From Actinomycetota bacterium (lineage in GTDB: Bacteria > Actinomycetota > Thermoleophilia > Gaiellales > Gaiellaceae), in assembly GCA_009702325.1 (NCBI GenBank), contig WLID01000007.1:22810-86809 (forward strand): a stretch of 64,000 nt of DNA, read 5' to 3'. Below are positions 23,769 to 32,419 of this stretch, one piece after another; position 1 is the first letter of the stretch; each line of letters starts with the position of its first letter. Made by a program: the position numbers and the translations under genes. The notes under the pieces were generated by a model. That model saw only the letters and a program-made list of their open reading frames with translations. It did not search any database and was not told where the DNA came from.

Positions 23769-23800
23769 TATGGCTCGCGGAGCGAACTCCGCGAGCCATA
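23769..23800 (-). terminator. Terminator of the MMPL gene
   Basis: TATGGCTCGCGGAG and CTCCGCGAGCCATA form a perfect 14-pair stem; on the minus strand the loop is TTCG and a T-rich TGCTTTCCTTG follows. It begins 17 bases after the MMPL stop and separates that gene from the sulfur operon promoter. Confidence 0.85.
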
Positions 23801-23817
23801 CCTCTTCCTGAAGCGAG

Positions 23818-26052
23818 CTACGACGCCGGATCGACTGCTGGAGCAGACACCGCACCTGCGCCCTGCGGAGCGTCGTGCGTAGCGTGGAACTCGTGGCCGA
23901 ATGATCCCTGCGGCAACCACTCAAGCCAGCGTGGGAGGTACCAGTTCCAATCCCCGAGCAGCTTCATCACCGACGGCAGCAGCACGCCGCGGACGATCGT
24001 CGCGTCGATCAAGATCGCTGCCGCGAGACCGAAGCCCATCTGCTTGATGTCGATGGTGTGGAGCGTCATGAAGATCCCAAACACGGCGACCATGACCGCG
24101 GCGGCACTCGTCACCGTCGAAGCGGTGCCCTTGATGCCACGCGCCACCGCCTCGGGTGTCGGGACTCCCGCATCGACGAGCTCCTTGACTCGACTGAGGA
24201 TGAACACGTGATAGTCCATCGAGAGTCCGAACAGGATCACGAAGAGGAAGAGCGGCAACCACGAGGCGATCGCCCCATTGGAGTGGAAGCCCAGGATCCC
24301 CTCCGCCCACGTGTGCTGGAACACGAGCACGAGCAGCCCGTATGCAGCCCCAACCGAGAGCAGGTTGAGCAGCACCGCCTTGATCGGAATCACGATCGAG
24401 CGGAACGTGACGAGCAGCAGGATGAAGCAGAGTGCGAGCACGAAGCCGAACACCAGGGGCGCGTGTGACTTCATCTGATCGTTGAAGTCGTGCGTACCTG
24501 CCGTCTGACCTGTGACGGGTGCTTCAACGCCCGGCACCTTGCCGACCGTGGCGGGAATCACAACGTTGCGAAGCGTCTGAAGCGCGTCGACCGAGATCTG
24601 ATTCGAACCATCTCCCGCGAGCGCAATCGAAACACGCTCGACGTTGCCGGCCGGGTTGATCTCGCTGTGGATCGGCTCGGTCATCTTGCCGGTGGCGAGA
24701 GCCTGCTTCGTCATCTCGGTAATCGCAGCCTGCACTGCCGGTGTGCGCACGTCAGGCGCCGAGATCACCACTTCGGCCGGAGTCTGGGCACCAGGGAATG
24801 CCGTCTGGATCTGCTCGTATGTCCGCACGATCGGCAGCGACTTCGGCAGATCGGTGAAGCTCGGAAGCTGCGTGTGCAGCGTGAGCGTGGGCAGTGCGAG
24901 TGCGAGGAGTGCACCGCCCGATGCAACCGCTGCGATCACCGGATGTGCGAGCACGCGATCCAGGACGAAGCCCCAGACCCGCGACGGCTTGTGCGAACGG
25001 CCGCCGAAGAACGGAATGCGTCCCTTGTTGATGCGGTCGCCGAGCTTCGACATGAGCGCCGGCAGGATCGAGAGTGATCCGATGAGCGCTACGGCAACCA
25101 TCAACATCGCACCCACGGCAATCGAGGTGAAGATCGCGTTGCCGGTGAAGAGCATTCCGGCCATGGCGATCAGCACCGTCGCGCCGGAGATCAGCACGGC
25201 GTAGCCCGACGTCGCAGAGGTGCGGAGCAACGCGTCGTGCGAGCTCAGCCCCGACGATCGCTCTTCGCGCTCACGTCGGATGTAGAAGAGCGAATAGTCG
25301 ACGCCAACGGCCATGCCGATCAGGAGGATCACCGACTGGGTTGCGTCCCCTGCTGGCACGAGGTGGCTCGCGATCGCTGAGAGCCCGACCGTTGCGAGCA
25401 CGCCCGAGAATGCGAGCAGCACGGGCAGACCCGCGGCGACGAGCGCACCGAACGCGACGAGCAGGATCACGAGCGTGACGGGAAGCGAGGAGTACTCGGC
25501 CCGCTTGAAGTCGTCACCGATCGTCTTCGAGAGGATGTGGTTGGCACTCGCCTGTCCAAACTCGGCAACGACGAAGTCCTTGTGCGCGGCTTGCACCTGC
25601 GCGACCGCATCGAGCGTCGGCTGGATCTTGTCCATCGCCTTCGTCACGTCACCCGCAACATCGAACTGAACGAGGACGTCGCGGTTGGTCGCCGCGATCT
25701 GGCCGGCGTTGCCTGGGTCAAGCGGCGACCGAACATTCTCCATGTTGGGGAGCGCAGACACCGCCTTGACGACGTCGGCCACGACAACCTTGAACGCCGG
25801 ATCGGAAACGGTCTTGGTTGTGGAAGAGACGAGCACGCTTTCGCCCGCGCGGCCACCGAATCCAGCCGACGCCATGATCTTCTCGGCCTTCTGGGTGTCG
25901 CCCGATGCCGTATCGGCGTCGGTGACCTTCTTCGTTCCGAGGGCGCCACCGATCATGGCGGCGCCGATGCAGAACACGATCCACACGACGAGCGCGCTCT
26001 TCCAATGGGCCGCGCTGATGCGGCCGGCCCGTGCCGCAAGGTTGGTATTCAC
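23818..26052 (-). CDS. MMPL/RND-family transporter
   Basis: The 744-residue protein has the actinobacterial MMPL layout: an N-terminal helix (SALVVWIVFCIGAAMIGGAL), a large extracytoplasmic domain, then five helices including VGVDYSLFYIRREREE with the conserved Asp/Tyr proton-relay pair. The second half repeats the pattern with FGLSMDYHVFILSRVKE. Such pumps export lipids, pigments or drugs. It ends with an acidic/Ala-rich tail. A terminator follows directly and a LysR gene precedes it, so it may be co-controlled by that regulator. The substrate is unknown. Confidence 0.9.
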   Translation of the reverse strand: MNTNLAARAGRISAAHWKSALVVWIVFCIGAAMIGGALGTKKVTDADTASGDTQKAEKIMASAGFGGRAGESVLVSSTTKTVSDPAFKVVVADVVKAVSALPNMENVRSPLDPGNAGQIAATNRDVLVQFDVAGDVTKAMDKIQPTLDAVAQVQAAHKDFVVAEFGQASANHILSKTIGDDFKRAEYSSLPVTLVILLVAFGALVAAGLPVLLAFSGVLATVGLSAIASHLVPAGDATQSVILLIGMAVGVDYSLFYIRREREERSSGLSSHDALLRTSATSGYAVLISGATVLIAMAGMLFTGNAIFTSIAVGAMLMVAVALIGSLSILPALMSKLGDRINKGRIPFFGGRSHKPSRVWGFVLDRVLAHPVIAAVASGGALLALALPTLTLHTQLPSFTDLPKSLPIVRTYEQIQTAFPGAQTPAEVVISAPDVRTPAVQAAITEMTKQALATGKMTEPIHSEINPAGNVERVSIALAGDGSNQISVDALQTLRNVVIPATVGKVPGVEAPVTGQTAGTHDFNDQMKSHAPLVFGFVLALCFILLLVTFRSIVIPIKAVLLNLLSVGAAYGLLVLVFQHTWAEGILGFHSNGAIASWLPLFLFVILFGLSMDYHVFILSRVKELVDAGVPTPEAVARGIKGTASTVTSAAAVMVAVFGIFMTLHTIDIKQMGFGLAAAILIDATIVRGVLLPSVMKLLGDWNWYLPRWLEWLPQGSFGHEFHATHDAPQGAGAVSAPAVDPAS

Positions 26053-26157
26053 CGAACGTATTCCCTTCTTCTCCCTGGGGCCGCAAGGCTGCGTCCCTCA
26101 CACTGGCCTGACCGTAGCTGTACGGAGTAAGGCTGCGCCATCGGGGGTTCCCCCGAG

Positions 26158-26182
26158 GCTCCCCTGAGTGTCTCGGGGGAGC
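26158..26182 (-). terminator. Hairpin at the end of the LysR gene
   Basis: GCTCCCCTGAG and CTCGGGGGAGC pair over 11 positions with one G-U pair and a three-base loop, starting at the LysR stop codon. A second short palindrome (TCGGGGG-TT-CCCCCGA, 26141-26156) lies just beyond. No U-tract is seen, so it may only weaken read-through into the MMPL gene. Confidence 0.6.
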
Positions 26183-27078
26183 TAGGCGTCGACGCGGTCG
26201 CGTGCGAACGCGAGGAATTCGCGTGCCGCGCGTGACTCGGCCCGGCCGGTGGCCCGGACGAGGAACAGCTCTCTCTCGAGCTCAAGGCCGACGACGGTCG
26301 CTTCCGACACAGCACCGCTCGCCAGGTCGTTGACAACCGACGCACGCGAGATGAATGTCACGCCGTGCCCCGCGCGCACCGCGGTGAGAACCGACTCCTG
26401 CAGGCCAAGCTCGAGACGGACGTTCAGATCGCGCAGGCGGAGGCCCGCGGAGCGGAGCTCGTCTTCGATCATCTGCCGCACGCCGGCGCCTTCCTGCATC
26501 ACGATCAAGTTCGCGGTGCGGAGCTCGTCGAGCGTTACCTCGCGTCCTGCAAACGGGTGCCCTGGCGGACAGGCAAGTACGACACGATCGTGGGCGAACG
26601 GTTCAAACGCTACGCCGCGATGCCGTCGGGCGGCGCCCACGACACCGAGCTCGAGATCGCGCTCGGCAACCTTCTCCACCACGGTCTGCGTGTCGAACAC
26701 GAGTAGCGACACGTGCAGCAGTGGGTTGCGGTCGGCGAACTCCGGCAGCAGGTGGGCGAGCACGATGCCACCCGGCCCTGTTGATGCCCCGAGCTCGAAC
26801 GTGCCTGCGAGCTCGCCCTCGCTCTCGTCGGCGACCTCGGCGATCACCTGCTCTTCCATCGCAAGCAGCCGCTGGGCGCCCCGGTAGAGACGAAGACCTG
26901 CCTGCGTCGGCTCGACCCGACGCCCCGAACGATCGAGCAGCTGGGTACCAAGTCGCTTCTCAAGCGCCCGAACCTGCAGGCTCACCGCAGGCTGCGTCAC
27001 CCCAAGCCGCTCGGCCGCCTGCGAAAAGCTGCGGCGTTCGACAACCTCACAGAATGCGGCCAGCTGCCTCGTATCCAT
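26182..27078 (-). CDS. LysR-family transcriptional regulator
   Basis: I start at the ATG at 27078 (298 residues), where MDTRQLAAFCEVVERRSFSQAAERLGVTQPAVSLQVRALEKRLG is the standard winged helix-turn-helix, quoted here from MDTRQL through ALEKRLG. The rest is the two-lobed effector domain (ELGASTGPGGIVLAHLLPEF; LGLQESVLTAVRAGHGVTFI). The general pattern resembles CysB/CysL-type regulators that sense sulfur or small organic acids. It is transcribed divergently from the DUF354 gene and precedes the MMPL gene. A T-N11-A box lies before the sulfur operon, a possible target. Confidence 0.9.
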   Translation of the reverse strand: MDTRQLAAFCEVVERRSFSQAAERLGVTQPAVSLQVRALEKRLGTQLLDRSGRRVEPTQAGLRLYRGAQRLLAMEEQVIAEVADESEGELAGTFELGASTGPGGIVLAHLLPEFADRNPLLHVSLLVFDTQTVVEKVAERDLELGVVGAARRHRGVAFEPFAHDRVVLACPPGHPFAGREVTLDELRTANLIVMQEGAGVRQMIEDELRSAGLRLRDLNVRLELGLQESVLTAVRAGHGVTFISRASVVNDLASGAVSEATVVGLELERELFLVRATGRAESRAAREFLAFARDRVDA

Positions 27079-27153
27079 AAGCGAAACATATACCGACAAC
27101 AGCGTCAGGGCGGGGCGTCGCGGCCTGACTCCAAGGCTGTCACTCGCCGGGGA

Positions 27154-27159
27154 TAGACT
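27154..27159 (+). promoter_or_regulatory. -10 box of a leaderless promoter for the DUF354 gene
   Basis: TAGACT ends seven bases before the ATG at 27167. No Shine-Dalgarno and no clear -35 box are visible. Confidence 0.5.
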
Positions 27160-27166
27160 CGCCCGA

Positions 27167-28183
27167 ATGCGCGTCTGGGTCGATCTCACCGCGAGCGCGC
27201 ACCCGCTCGTCTTCGCACCGCTCGTCCGACTGCTCGAGGCCGATGGTCACACGGTCGAGATCACAACGCGTGCCTATGCACAGACGACACAGTTGATCGA
27301 GAGCCACGGCATGACCGCGACGGTGCTCGGCCACCACGGCGGCGCCTCGGCGAAGGGTAAGGCGAAGCAGCTCACCTCGCGCCTCCAGGCACTCCACCGC
27401 TTCGCGAAAGATCGCGACTTCGACATCGCTCTCGCACACGGCTCGCATGAGCTGACCCTGACAGCGCGGCGCCTCGGGATCCCCAGCGCAACGACCTTCG
27501 ACTACGAGTGGGCATGGCTCCAGCATCAGCTCGGCTGTCGTGCGGCGACCCGCGTCGTTGTGCCCGCCGCGATTCCGCAGGAGCGATGGCGGCGCTACGG
27601 GTTGCGACAACCAAAGCTCGCGACGTACGAGGGGCTCAAGGAGGAGTACTACCTTGCAGGCTTCGAACCCGACGCGCGGGTGCTCGACGAGCTTGCGATC
27701 GATCGGGCGCGGATTCTCGTCGTGTTGCGCCCACCCCCGGAGGTGTCGCTCTACCACCGCCACGGCAACCCCCTCTTTCTCGAGACGCTCTCTCGCATAG
27801 GCTCGCGCGACGACGCACACGCCGTCGTCATCCCACGCACCGAGGAGCAGCGCGACTACATCCGGTCGCTCGCGCTCCCGTCAGCGATCGTTCCCGAGCG
27901 GGCGATCGATGCGCAGAGCCTGATCGCATTCTCCGATCTCGTTGTCTCGGCAGGCGGAACGATGAACCGGGAAGCTGTCGCTCTCGGCGTCCCTGTCCTC
28001 ACGACCTTCAGTGGACGCCTCGGTGGCGTCGATGAGTGGCTGATGCGCGAGGGACGCCTGCGGCCACTCAACGACCCCGACGATCTCGATCTCCGCAAGC
28101 GCGATTTGGGCTCCCGGCCAGCCATGCGCGACCCGCGAACGATGCTCGACCTGCTGCTTGGCGCGCTTGAACTGAAGCGCTAG
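27167..28183 (+). CDS. DUF354 protein (GT-B-like glycosyltransferase fold)
   Basis: The 338-residue protein opens with MRVWVDLTASAHPLVFAPL, the characteristic start of DUF354 proteins, and keeps the ATTFDYEWAWLQHQL block near residues 110-125. The C-terminal half has FSDLVVSAGGTMNREAVALGVPVLTTFSGRLGGVDEWL, quoted in parts, which resembles the donor-binding part of UDP-GlcNAc epimerases/MurG-type GT-B enzymes. DUF354 genes are often in surface-glycan loci. The activity is not established. It lies divergent from the LysR gene and convergent to a small gene at 28200. Confidence 0.82.
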   Translation: MRVWVDLTASAHPLVFAPLVRLLEADGHTVEITTRAYAQTTQLIESHGMTATVLGHHGGASAKGKAKQLTSRLQALHRFAKDRDFDIALAHGSHELTLTARRLGIPSATTFDYEWAWLQHQLGCRAATRVVVPAAIPQERWRRYGLRQPKLATYEGLKEEYYLAGFEPDARVLDELAIDRARILVVLRPPPEVSLYHRHGNPLFLETLSRIGSRDDAHAVVIPRTEEQRDYIRSLALPSAIVPERAIDAQSLIAFSDLVVSAGGTMNREAVALGVPVLTTFSGRLGGVDEWLMREGRLRPLNDPDDLDLRKRDLGSRPAMRDPRTMLDLLLGALELKR

Positions 28184-28199
28184 GAAGCGACGCGGCGCG

Positions 28200-28625
28200 T
28201 TAGACGAGCGCAGGCTCGAGCTGGATGTCGGCCCAGTCGCCGAGACGCTCCTCGCTCAACACCCACACGCCTGCGTGGCGACGAAGGGTGACCGAACGCT
28301 CCTCGACCAGACAGATCGCTGGGGCGAGGCGGTAGCCGAGGTGAGCTGAGAGCACCCGTGCGCGCATCGTGATCGCCGCAAGATCCTTCGAGCTGTAGCC
28401 ACCATCGCGGCATTCGAACAAGAAGCTGCCCCCAGGAGTGTGCACGACATGCCCGGCACGATCACCGTAGTGATCGACATCAAGCTCGACGTCAAGCCCG
28501 ACGTAGGAAAGCTCGTTGAGCGCCTCACGCAACGTCCGCTCACCGCGTCCAGAGACACCCGAAGCGATACCTCGGAACATCTTCCCTGGCAGGGTTCGGC
28601 GTGGTGTGAGCTGGAGGGTAGCCAT
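28200..28625 (-). CDS. Small protein with NERD-like (nuclease-related) features
   Basis: The 141-residue protein has a basic N-terminus, then GERTLREALNELSYVGLDVELDVDH, AGHVVHTPGGSFLFECRDGGYSS and a C-terminal helix-strand part. The spacing of DH, 'GGSFLFEC' and a following helix resembles the PD-(D/E)xK core of NERD domains (DHvvv..GvfviEtK), but the catalytic Lys is replaced by Arg. It may be a degenerate nuclease-like or binding domain. No Shine-Dalgarno precedes the ATG at 28625; an internal ATG at 28580 has AGGGA upstream and may be the real start. Confidence 0.5.
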   Translation of the reverse strand: MATLQLTPRRTLPGKMFRGIASGVSGRGERTLREALNELSYVGLDVELDVDHYGDRAGHVVHTPGGSFLFECRDGGYSSKDLAAITMRARVLSAHLGYRLAPAICLVEERSVTLRRHAGVWVLSEERLGDWADIQLEPALV

Positions 28626-28716
28626 TGGCGCAGAGGGGACACGTAGAAAGCCGCAGGTGTCTACGAGCGAAAGTACCCGGACCGGTCCGCAGAAAACAGG
28701 TTTGTAAGGGTTTCAT
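28540..28716 (-). CDS. Candidate 58-residue cysteine-containing small protein overlapping the NERD-like gene
   Basis: An ATG at 28716 follows a full GGAGG (28729-28725) with eight-base spacing, the best Shine-Dalgarno in this part. The frame gives 58 residues (MKPLQTCFLRTGPGTFARRH and a STCPLCANGY stretch with a CxxC pair). It overlaps the first 86 bases of the NERD-like gene in another frame. It may be a real small gene, or a leader whose translation controls the downstream start. Codon evidence cannot separate these by eye. Confidence 0.3.
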   Translation of the reverse strand: MKPLQTCFLRTGPGTFARRHLRLSTCPLCANGYPPAHTTPNPAREDVPRYRFGCLWTR

Positions 28717-28792
28717 ACGGAATTCCTCCAATACCTGCCGGTCGCCAAATGCCCTGCATACAGGCGCACATCCACACACTGGTGGTGTCAGC

Positions 28793-28808
28793 GGTGCGAA
28801 CACGCACC
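28793..28808 (-). terminator. Weak hairpin after the FlaA1-type gene
   Basis: GGTGCG and CGCACC form a six-pair stem with a four-base loop about 20 bases beyond the stop at 28826. No U-tract follows. The rest of 28717-28825 shows only partial complementarity around the Shine-Dalgarno of the 58-codon frame. Confidence 0.3.
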
Positions 28809-28825
28809 TTGCTGGCGCGGATGTA

Positions 28826-30706
28826 CTAGTGCAGGGTGTCTTCGAGGACGGCTGAGCCGCTGCGCACAGGCGCGGCGACCATCGACGAAAGGTGCGACAC
28901 AACACCCGTGACGTCGCCCTCATGCGCCAACCGCTCAAGTATCGCAAGCTGCTCGTCAAGCCAGACCGCGTCGATCGGCGCGCGTGCAGCACGGGAGATC
29001 TTCGGATGCGAGGTCGGCCCAACTGCCTCGCCTTCGTTCCACAGCTCTTCGTGCATCTTCTCGCCAGCCCGAGAGCCGACGAACTGGATCGGCACCTCGT
29101 CTTCGGTGCGGCCCGAGAGCTCGATCATCTGGCGTGCGAGGTCGAGGATCTTCACCGGACGGCCCATGTCGAGCACGTAGACCTGCCCACGCCCACCCAT
29201 AGCACCGGCCTGAACGACGAGCGACGACGCCTCAGGAATCGTCATGAAGAACCGTGTCATTTCGGGATGGGTCACAGTCAAGGGGCCACCACGTTCGATC
29301 TGGCGGCGGAAGATCGGAATCACCGAGCCCGACGATCCGAGCACGTTGCCGAAGCGAACAGCGACAAAACGCGTCTCAATATCATCACGATGGGCGAACG
29401 ACTCAACGATCCATTCGCAGATCGCCTTCGACTGCCCGAGCAGATTCTTTGGCTTCGCAGCCTTGTCGGTCGAGATCATCACGAACCGCTTCACCCCGTA
29501 CTCGACTGCGACCTGCACGAGCGTGCGGGTTGCAAGCACGTTGTTGGTGACCGCCTGCAGCGGGTTCGACTCAAGCATCGGCACGTGCTTGTACGCGGCC
29601 GCATGGAACACAACGTCGGGCCGATAACGCTCAAACACGCGGCGCATACGCTCGCGATCGCCACAATCGGCAAGCACGGGTGCTGCGGCCGGGAAGTCGC
29701 GCTCATCGACGAGTTCGCGCTCGATCTCATACAACGCTGTCTCGCCCTGCTCAACAAGCACCAAGCGAGCGACACCAAGGCGGGCTAGCTGTCGACAGAG
29801 CTCCGAACCGATCGAACCGCCAGCGCCTGAGACAAGCACCGTGCGATCACGGACGTAGGTTGCGACCGCGTCAAGATCGACCTCAACCTGCTCCCGACCG
29901 AGCACATCCTCAACCTGGACCGACCGGATCTGGCGGGCCAAATTGATGTCTCCCTTAATCAGCTCATGCAAACCCGGAAGGGTCTTGACAGGGATCCCTT
30001 CGGCGCGCGTGAGATCAACCACCTTGCGCCGGACTTCACCCGGTGCGGAGGGCATGGCGATCAACACCTCGTCGGGGCGGTTGTCGCGCAGCAACCGTGG
30101 CATCTCATCGGTCGTTCCGAGCACGCGCACACCGTGGATGCGGAGGTTCTTTTTGCGTGGGTCATCGTCGATAAGGCCGATAGGTGTGTAGGCGAGATAC
30201 GGGTTGCGTTGGATCTCACGCACAAGCAGCTGGGCGGCATCGCCTGCGCCAACGATCAAGAGCTCACGACCCCGAGCGACGATCGTCCCCTGCGGTCGCT
30301 CGATCAGCGAGCGTGCAAGCAGTCGCGTTCCTGCGACAAATGCGAGCAGGAGCAGCAGGTCGAGTGCCGCGATCCGCCGCGGCAGGTGCGATGTGGCCGA
30401 CGGCGGAAACGCGTAGAGCGCGAGGTACGCGAGCAGCGAGCCCGTCACGACTCCACGGGCAGCACCCCACATGTCACGCGTCGAGACGTACCGCCACCAG
30501 CGGTTGTAGAACCCGAACAGCACGAACGTCGCAAGCTTGATGGCGACAACAACTGCGATCACCCGCCAACCAAGCAGGTGCCGGTAGAACGGCGGAACAT
30601 CGCGGTCGAACGTGAGGAAGAAGGTGATCCGCCAGGCGGCTGCAATCAGGACAGCGTCAGCGAGCAGCTGCCAGATGCGATGCCGGGTGATCGGGAACGA
30701 GATCAC
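28826..30706 (-). CDS. Nucleoside-diphosphate-sugar epimerase/dehydratase, membrane FlaA1/CapD/WbpM type
   Basis: I use the GTG at 30706, overlapping the aminotransferase stop by four bases (626 residues). Four N-terminal membrane helices (LLADAVLIAAAWRITFFLTF onward) are followed by a CoA-binding-like Rossmann domain (ELLIVGAGDAAQLLVREI). The catalytic SDR domain follows with TVLVSGAGGSIGSELCRQLA, the AAAYKHVPMLE block and MISTDKAAKPKN, typical of 4,6-dehydratase/5-epimerases acting on UDP-GlcNAc. The product is usually a 4-keto-6-deoxy sugar, substrate of a DegT aminotransferase like its neighbour. It acts at the inner membrane. Confidence 0.92.
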   Translation of the reverse strand: MISFPITRHRIWQLLADAVLIAAAWRITFFLTFDRDVPPFYRHLLGWRVIAVVVAIKLATFVLFGFYNRWWRYVSTRDMWGAARGVVTGSLLAYLALYAFPPSATSHLPRRIAALDLLLLLAFVAGTRLLARSLIERPQGTIVARGRELLIVGAGDAAQLLVREIQRNPYLAYTPIGLIDDDPRKKNLRIHGVRVLGTTDEMPRLLRDNRPDEVLIAMPSAPGEVRRKVVDLTRAEGIPVKTLPGLHELIKGDINLARQIRSVQVEDVLGREQVEVDLDAVATYVRDRTVLVSGAGGSIGSELCRQLARLGVARLVLVEQGETALYEIERELVDERDFPAAAPVLADCGDRERMRRVFERYRPDVVFHAAAYKHVPMLESNPLQAVTNNVLATRTLVQVAVEYGVKRFVMISTDKAAKPKNLLGQSKAICEWIVESFAHRDDIETRFVAVRFGNVLGSSGSVIPIFRRQIERGGPLTVTHPEMTRFFMTIPEASSLVVQAGAMGGRGQVYVLDMGRPVKILDLARQMIELSGRTEDEVPIQFVGSRAGEKMHEELWNEGEAVGPTSHPKISRAARAPIDAVWLDEQLAILERLAHEGDVTGVVSHLSSMVAAPVRSGSAVLEDTLH

Positions 30707-31782
30707 GTCGGAAGGAGCGCCGACGCCTTCCGAAGCACGTCGACAACCTCCGCTTGCTGCGCCTCGGAGATTCCACCCCACATCGGGAGGCAGAGGTTTT
30801 CGAGTGCCGCCTGCTCGGTCACCGGCAGATCGCCAGGCTTGTATCCGAGGTATGCGAGCGCAGGCTGTAGATGGAGTGGCGGGTCGTAGTAGACCGCGAA
30901 GCCGATGCCGGCTGCGCCGAGTGCCGCGGCAAGCTGATCCCGCTCCGAGCTGCGAACGCAATACATGTGGTAGACGTGCCCCGCCTCATCGACCGGAAGC
31001 TCGACAAGGTCGCCGAGGCCGAGCTCGGCATACCGCCCAGCAGCCTCACGACGCTGCGTATTCCACGTGGGCAGGTGCGGCAGGAAGATCCGGAGCATCG
31101 ATGCTTGAACCGCATCGAGACGCGAGTTATAGCCGACGTATTCGAACGTCTTCTTCGCGCGCGAGCCGTGGAAGCGGAGCATGCGGAGCCGTTCGGCGAC
31201 CGCGGGATCGTTGACGCCGATCAGCCCACCGTCGCCGAGGGCGAACAGGTTCTTTGTTGGGAAGAAGCTGAAGGTCGACACGACGCTCGTGGCGATTCCG
31301 GCAGCACCGAATGCCTGCGCCGAATCCTCGATCACCGGCAGCCCGAACGCCTGAATCTCGGCGAGCGGTGCAGGGCGGCCGAAGAGGTGCACCGGCATGA
31401 TCGCCTTCGTGTTGGCCGTGATCTTGCGAGCGACTTCTGCGGGGTCAATGTTGAGCGACACCGGATCGATGTCGGCGAAGACGGGGGTCGCGCCGCGTCG
31501 TGCGATCGCCTCGGCAGTCGCGTAGAACGTGAAGGCCGGGCAGATCACCTCGTCGCCAGGGCCGATGTCGAGCGCATCCATTGCGAGCACTAGTGCGTCG
31601 GTGCCGTTCGCACAGCTGACAGTTTCGGCGCAGCCGAGGTAGGCGGCTGCTTCGCGTTCGAAGGCCTCTACTTCGGGGCCAAAGATGAACCGTCCAGACT
31701 CAAGCGTGTCGGCGAACGCCGCCTTGAGCTGATCCATGAGGGGCGCGTATTGCGCTTTGACGTCTACGTGTGGGATTCCCAT
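30703..31782 (-). CDS. DegT/DnrJ/EryC1/StrS-family sugar aminotransferase
   Basis: The 359-residue PLP enzyme shows CANGTDALVLAMDAL near residues 57-71, VIEDSAQAFGA near 150-160, and FSFFPTKNLFALGDGG with PLP lysine K177. It follows the SDR dehydratase partner by a four-base overlap; together they are likely to convert UDP-GlcNAc to a 4-amino-6-deoxy sugar as in bacillosamine-type synthesis (inference). It differs clearly from the aminotransferase at 175-1239, so the window encodes two amino-sugar routes. Confidence 0.92.
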   Translation of the reverse strand: MGIPHVDVKAQYAPLMDQLKAAFADTLESGRFIFGPEVEAFEREAAAYLGCAETVSCANGTDALVLAMDALDIGPGDEVICPAFTFYATAEAIARRGATPVFADIDPVSLNIDPAEVARKITANTKAIMPVHLFGRPAPLAEIQAFGLPVIEDSAQAFGAAGIATSVVSTFSFFPTKNLFALGDGGLIGVNDPAVAERLRMLRFHGSRAKKTFEYVGYNSRLDAVQASMLRIFLPHLPTWNTQRREAAGRYAELGLGDLVELPVDEAGHVYHMYCVRSSERDQLAAALGAAGIGFAVYYDPPLHLQPALAYLGYKPGDLPVTEQAALENLCLPMWGGISEAQQAEVVDVLRKASALLPT

Positions 31783-31785
31783 AAG

Positions 31786-32409
31786 TCAGGACATCGTAAT
31801 GGAGCGGCGCTTACGAACCACTAAATACGTCACCCACACGACGATTCCCACCACGACGGCAACTTCGACGTACTTGAACGCATGGTCGAATCGCTCCCAT
31901 TGTGAGCCGAGGCCCCATCCGGCACCGGCGAGCGCGAAGGCCCAAGCGGCGCTACCGATCGCTGTTAGAACGGTGTACGACCCAAGCGGCGCACGGAAGA
32001 GGCCGGCCGGAATCGAGATGAACGATCGGGCAACTGGCGTCACGCGGCCAATCAGCACAGCCCAGGAACCGAACCGGGTGAACCATCGCTCGGCACGAGC
32101 GACACGGTCGGGCCCAAGGTGGAGGCGGCGCCCGTACCGTTCGATGAACGGGTGGCCGCCGTACCAGCCGAGCGCCCAACCCCCGATCGAGCCGGCGAGA
32201 TAGCCGAGCGTCCCGGCGAGAGCGATCGCGAGGTAGGCACTCGTGCCAGTCTGGTGCGAGCCGAACACATCGAGCTGCGACGCAAGCGCGCCCGAGGCGA
32301 GTGCGCCGCCGTACACCATCACGAGTTCGCTGAATGCGGGGAGCACCGCGTCGATCGCCATCAGGACGAACACCGCAATTACCCCGTAGTGGGCGAGAAA
32401 GCTCGTCAT
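31786..32409 (-). CDS. DedA-family membrane protein
   Basis: The 207-residue protein has the DedA (SNARE-associated/VTT) signature: an N-terminal membrane hairpin with an acidic residue (LPAFSELVMVYGGALASG), then YLAGSIGGWALGWYGGHPF and RWFTRFGSWAVLIGRVTPVARSFISIPAGLFR. About four to five membrane segments. DedA proteins flip or recycle undecaprenyl phosphate or phospholipids. It lies ten bases after mqnC and three before the aminotransferase, which fits a role in lipid-carrier recycling for glycan export. Confidence 0.9.
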   Translation of the reverse strand: MTSFLAHYGVIAVFVLMAIDAVLPAFSELVMVYGGALASGALASQLDVFGSHQTGTSAYLAIALAGTLGYLAGSIGGWALGWYGGHPFIERYGRRLHLGPDRVARAERWFTRFGSWAVLIGRVTPVARSFISIPAGLFRAPLGSYTVLTAIGSAAWAFALAGAGWGLGSQWERFDHAFKYVEVAVVVGIVVWVTYLVVRKRRSITMS

Positions 32410-32419
32410 GAGGCGCCCG

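Noticed and set aside
28626..28825. Riboswitch or tRNA in the 200-base gap before the NERD-like gene
   Set aside because: I see paired segments and a good Shine-Dalgarno but no tRNA T-loop or CCA-end pattern and no motif of a riboswitch class I can name.
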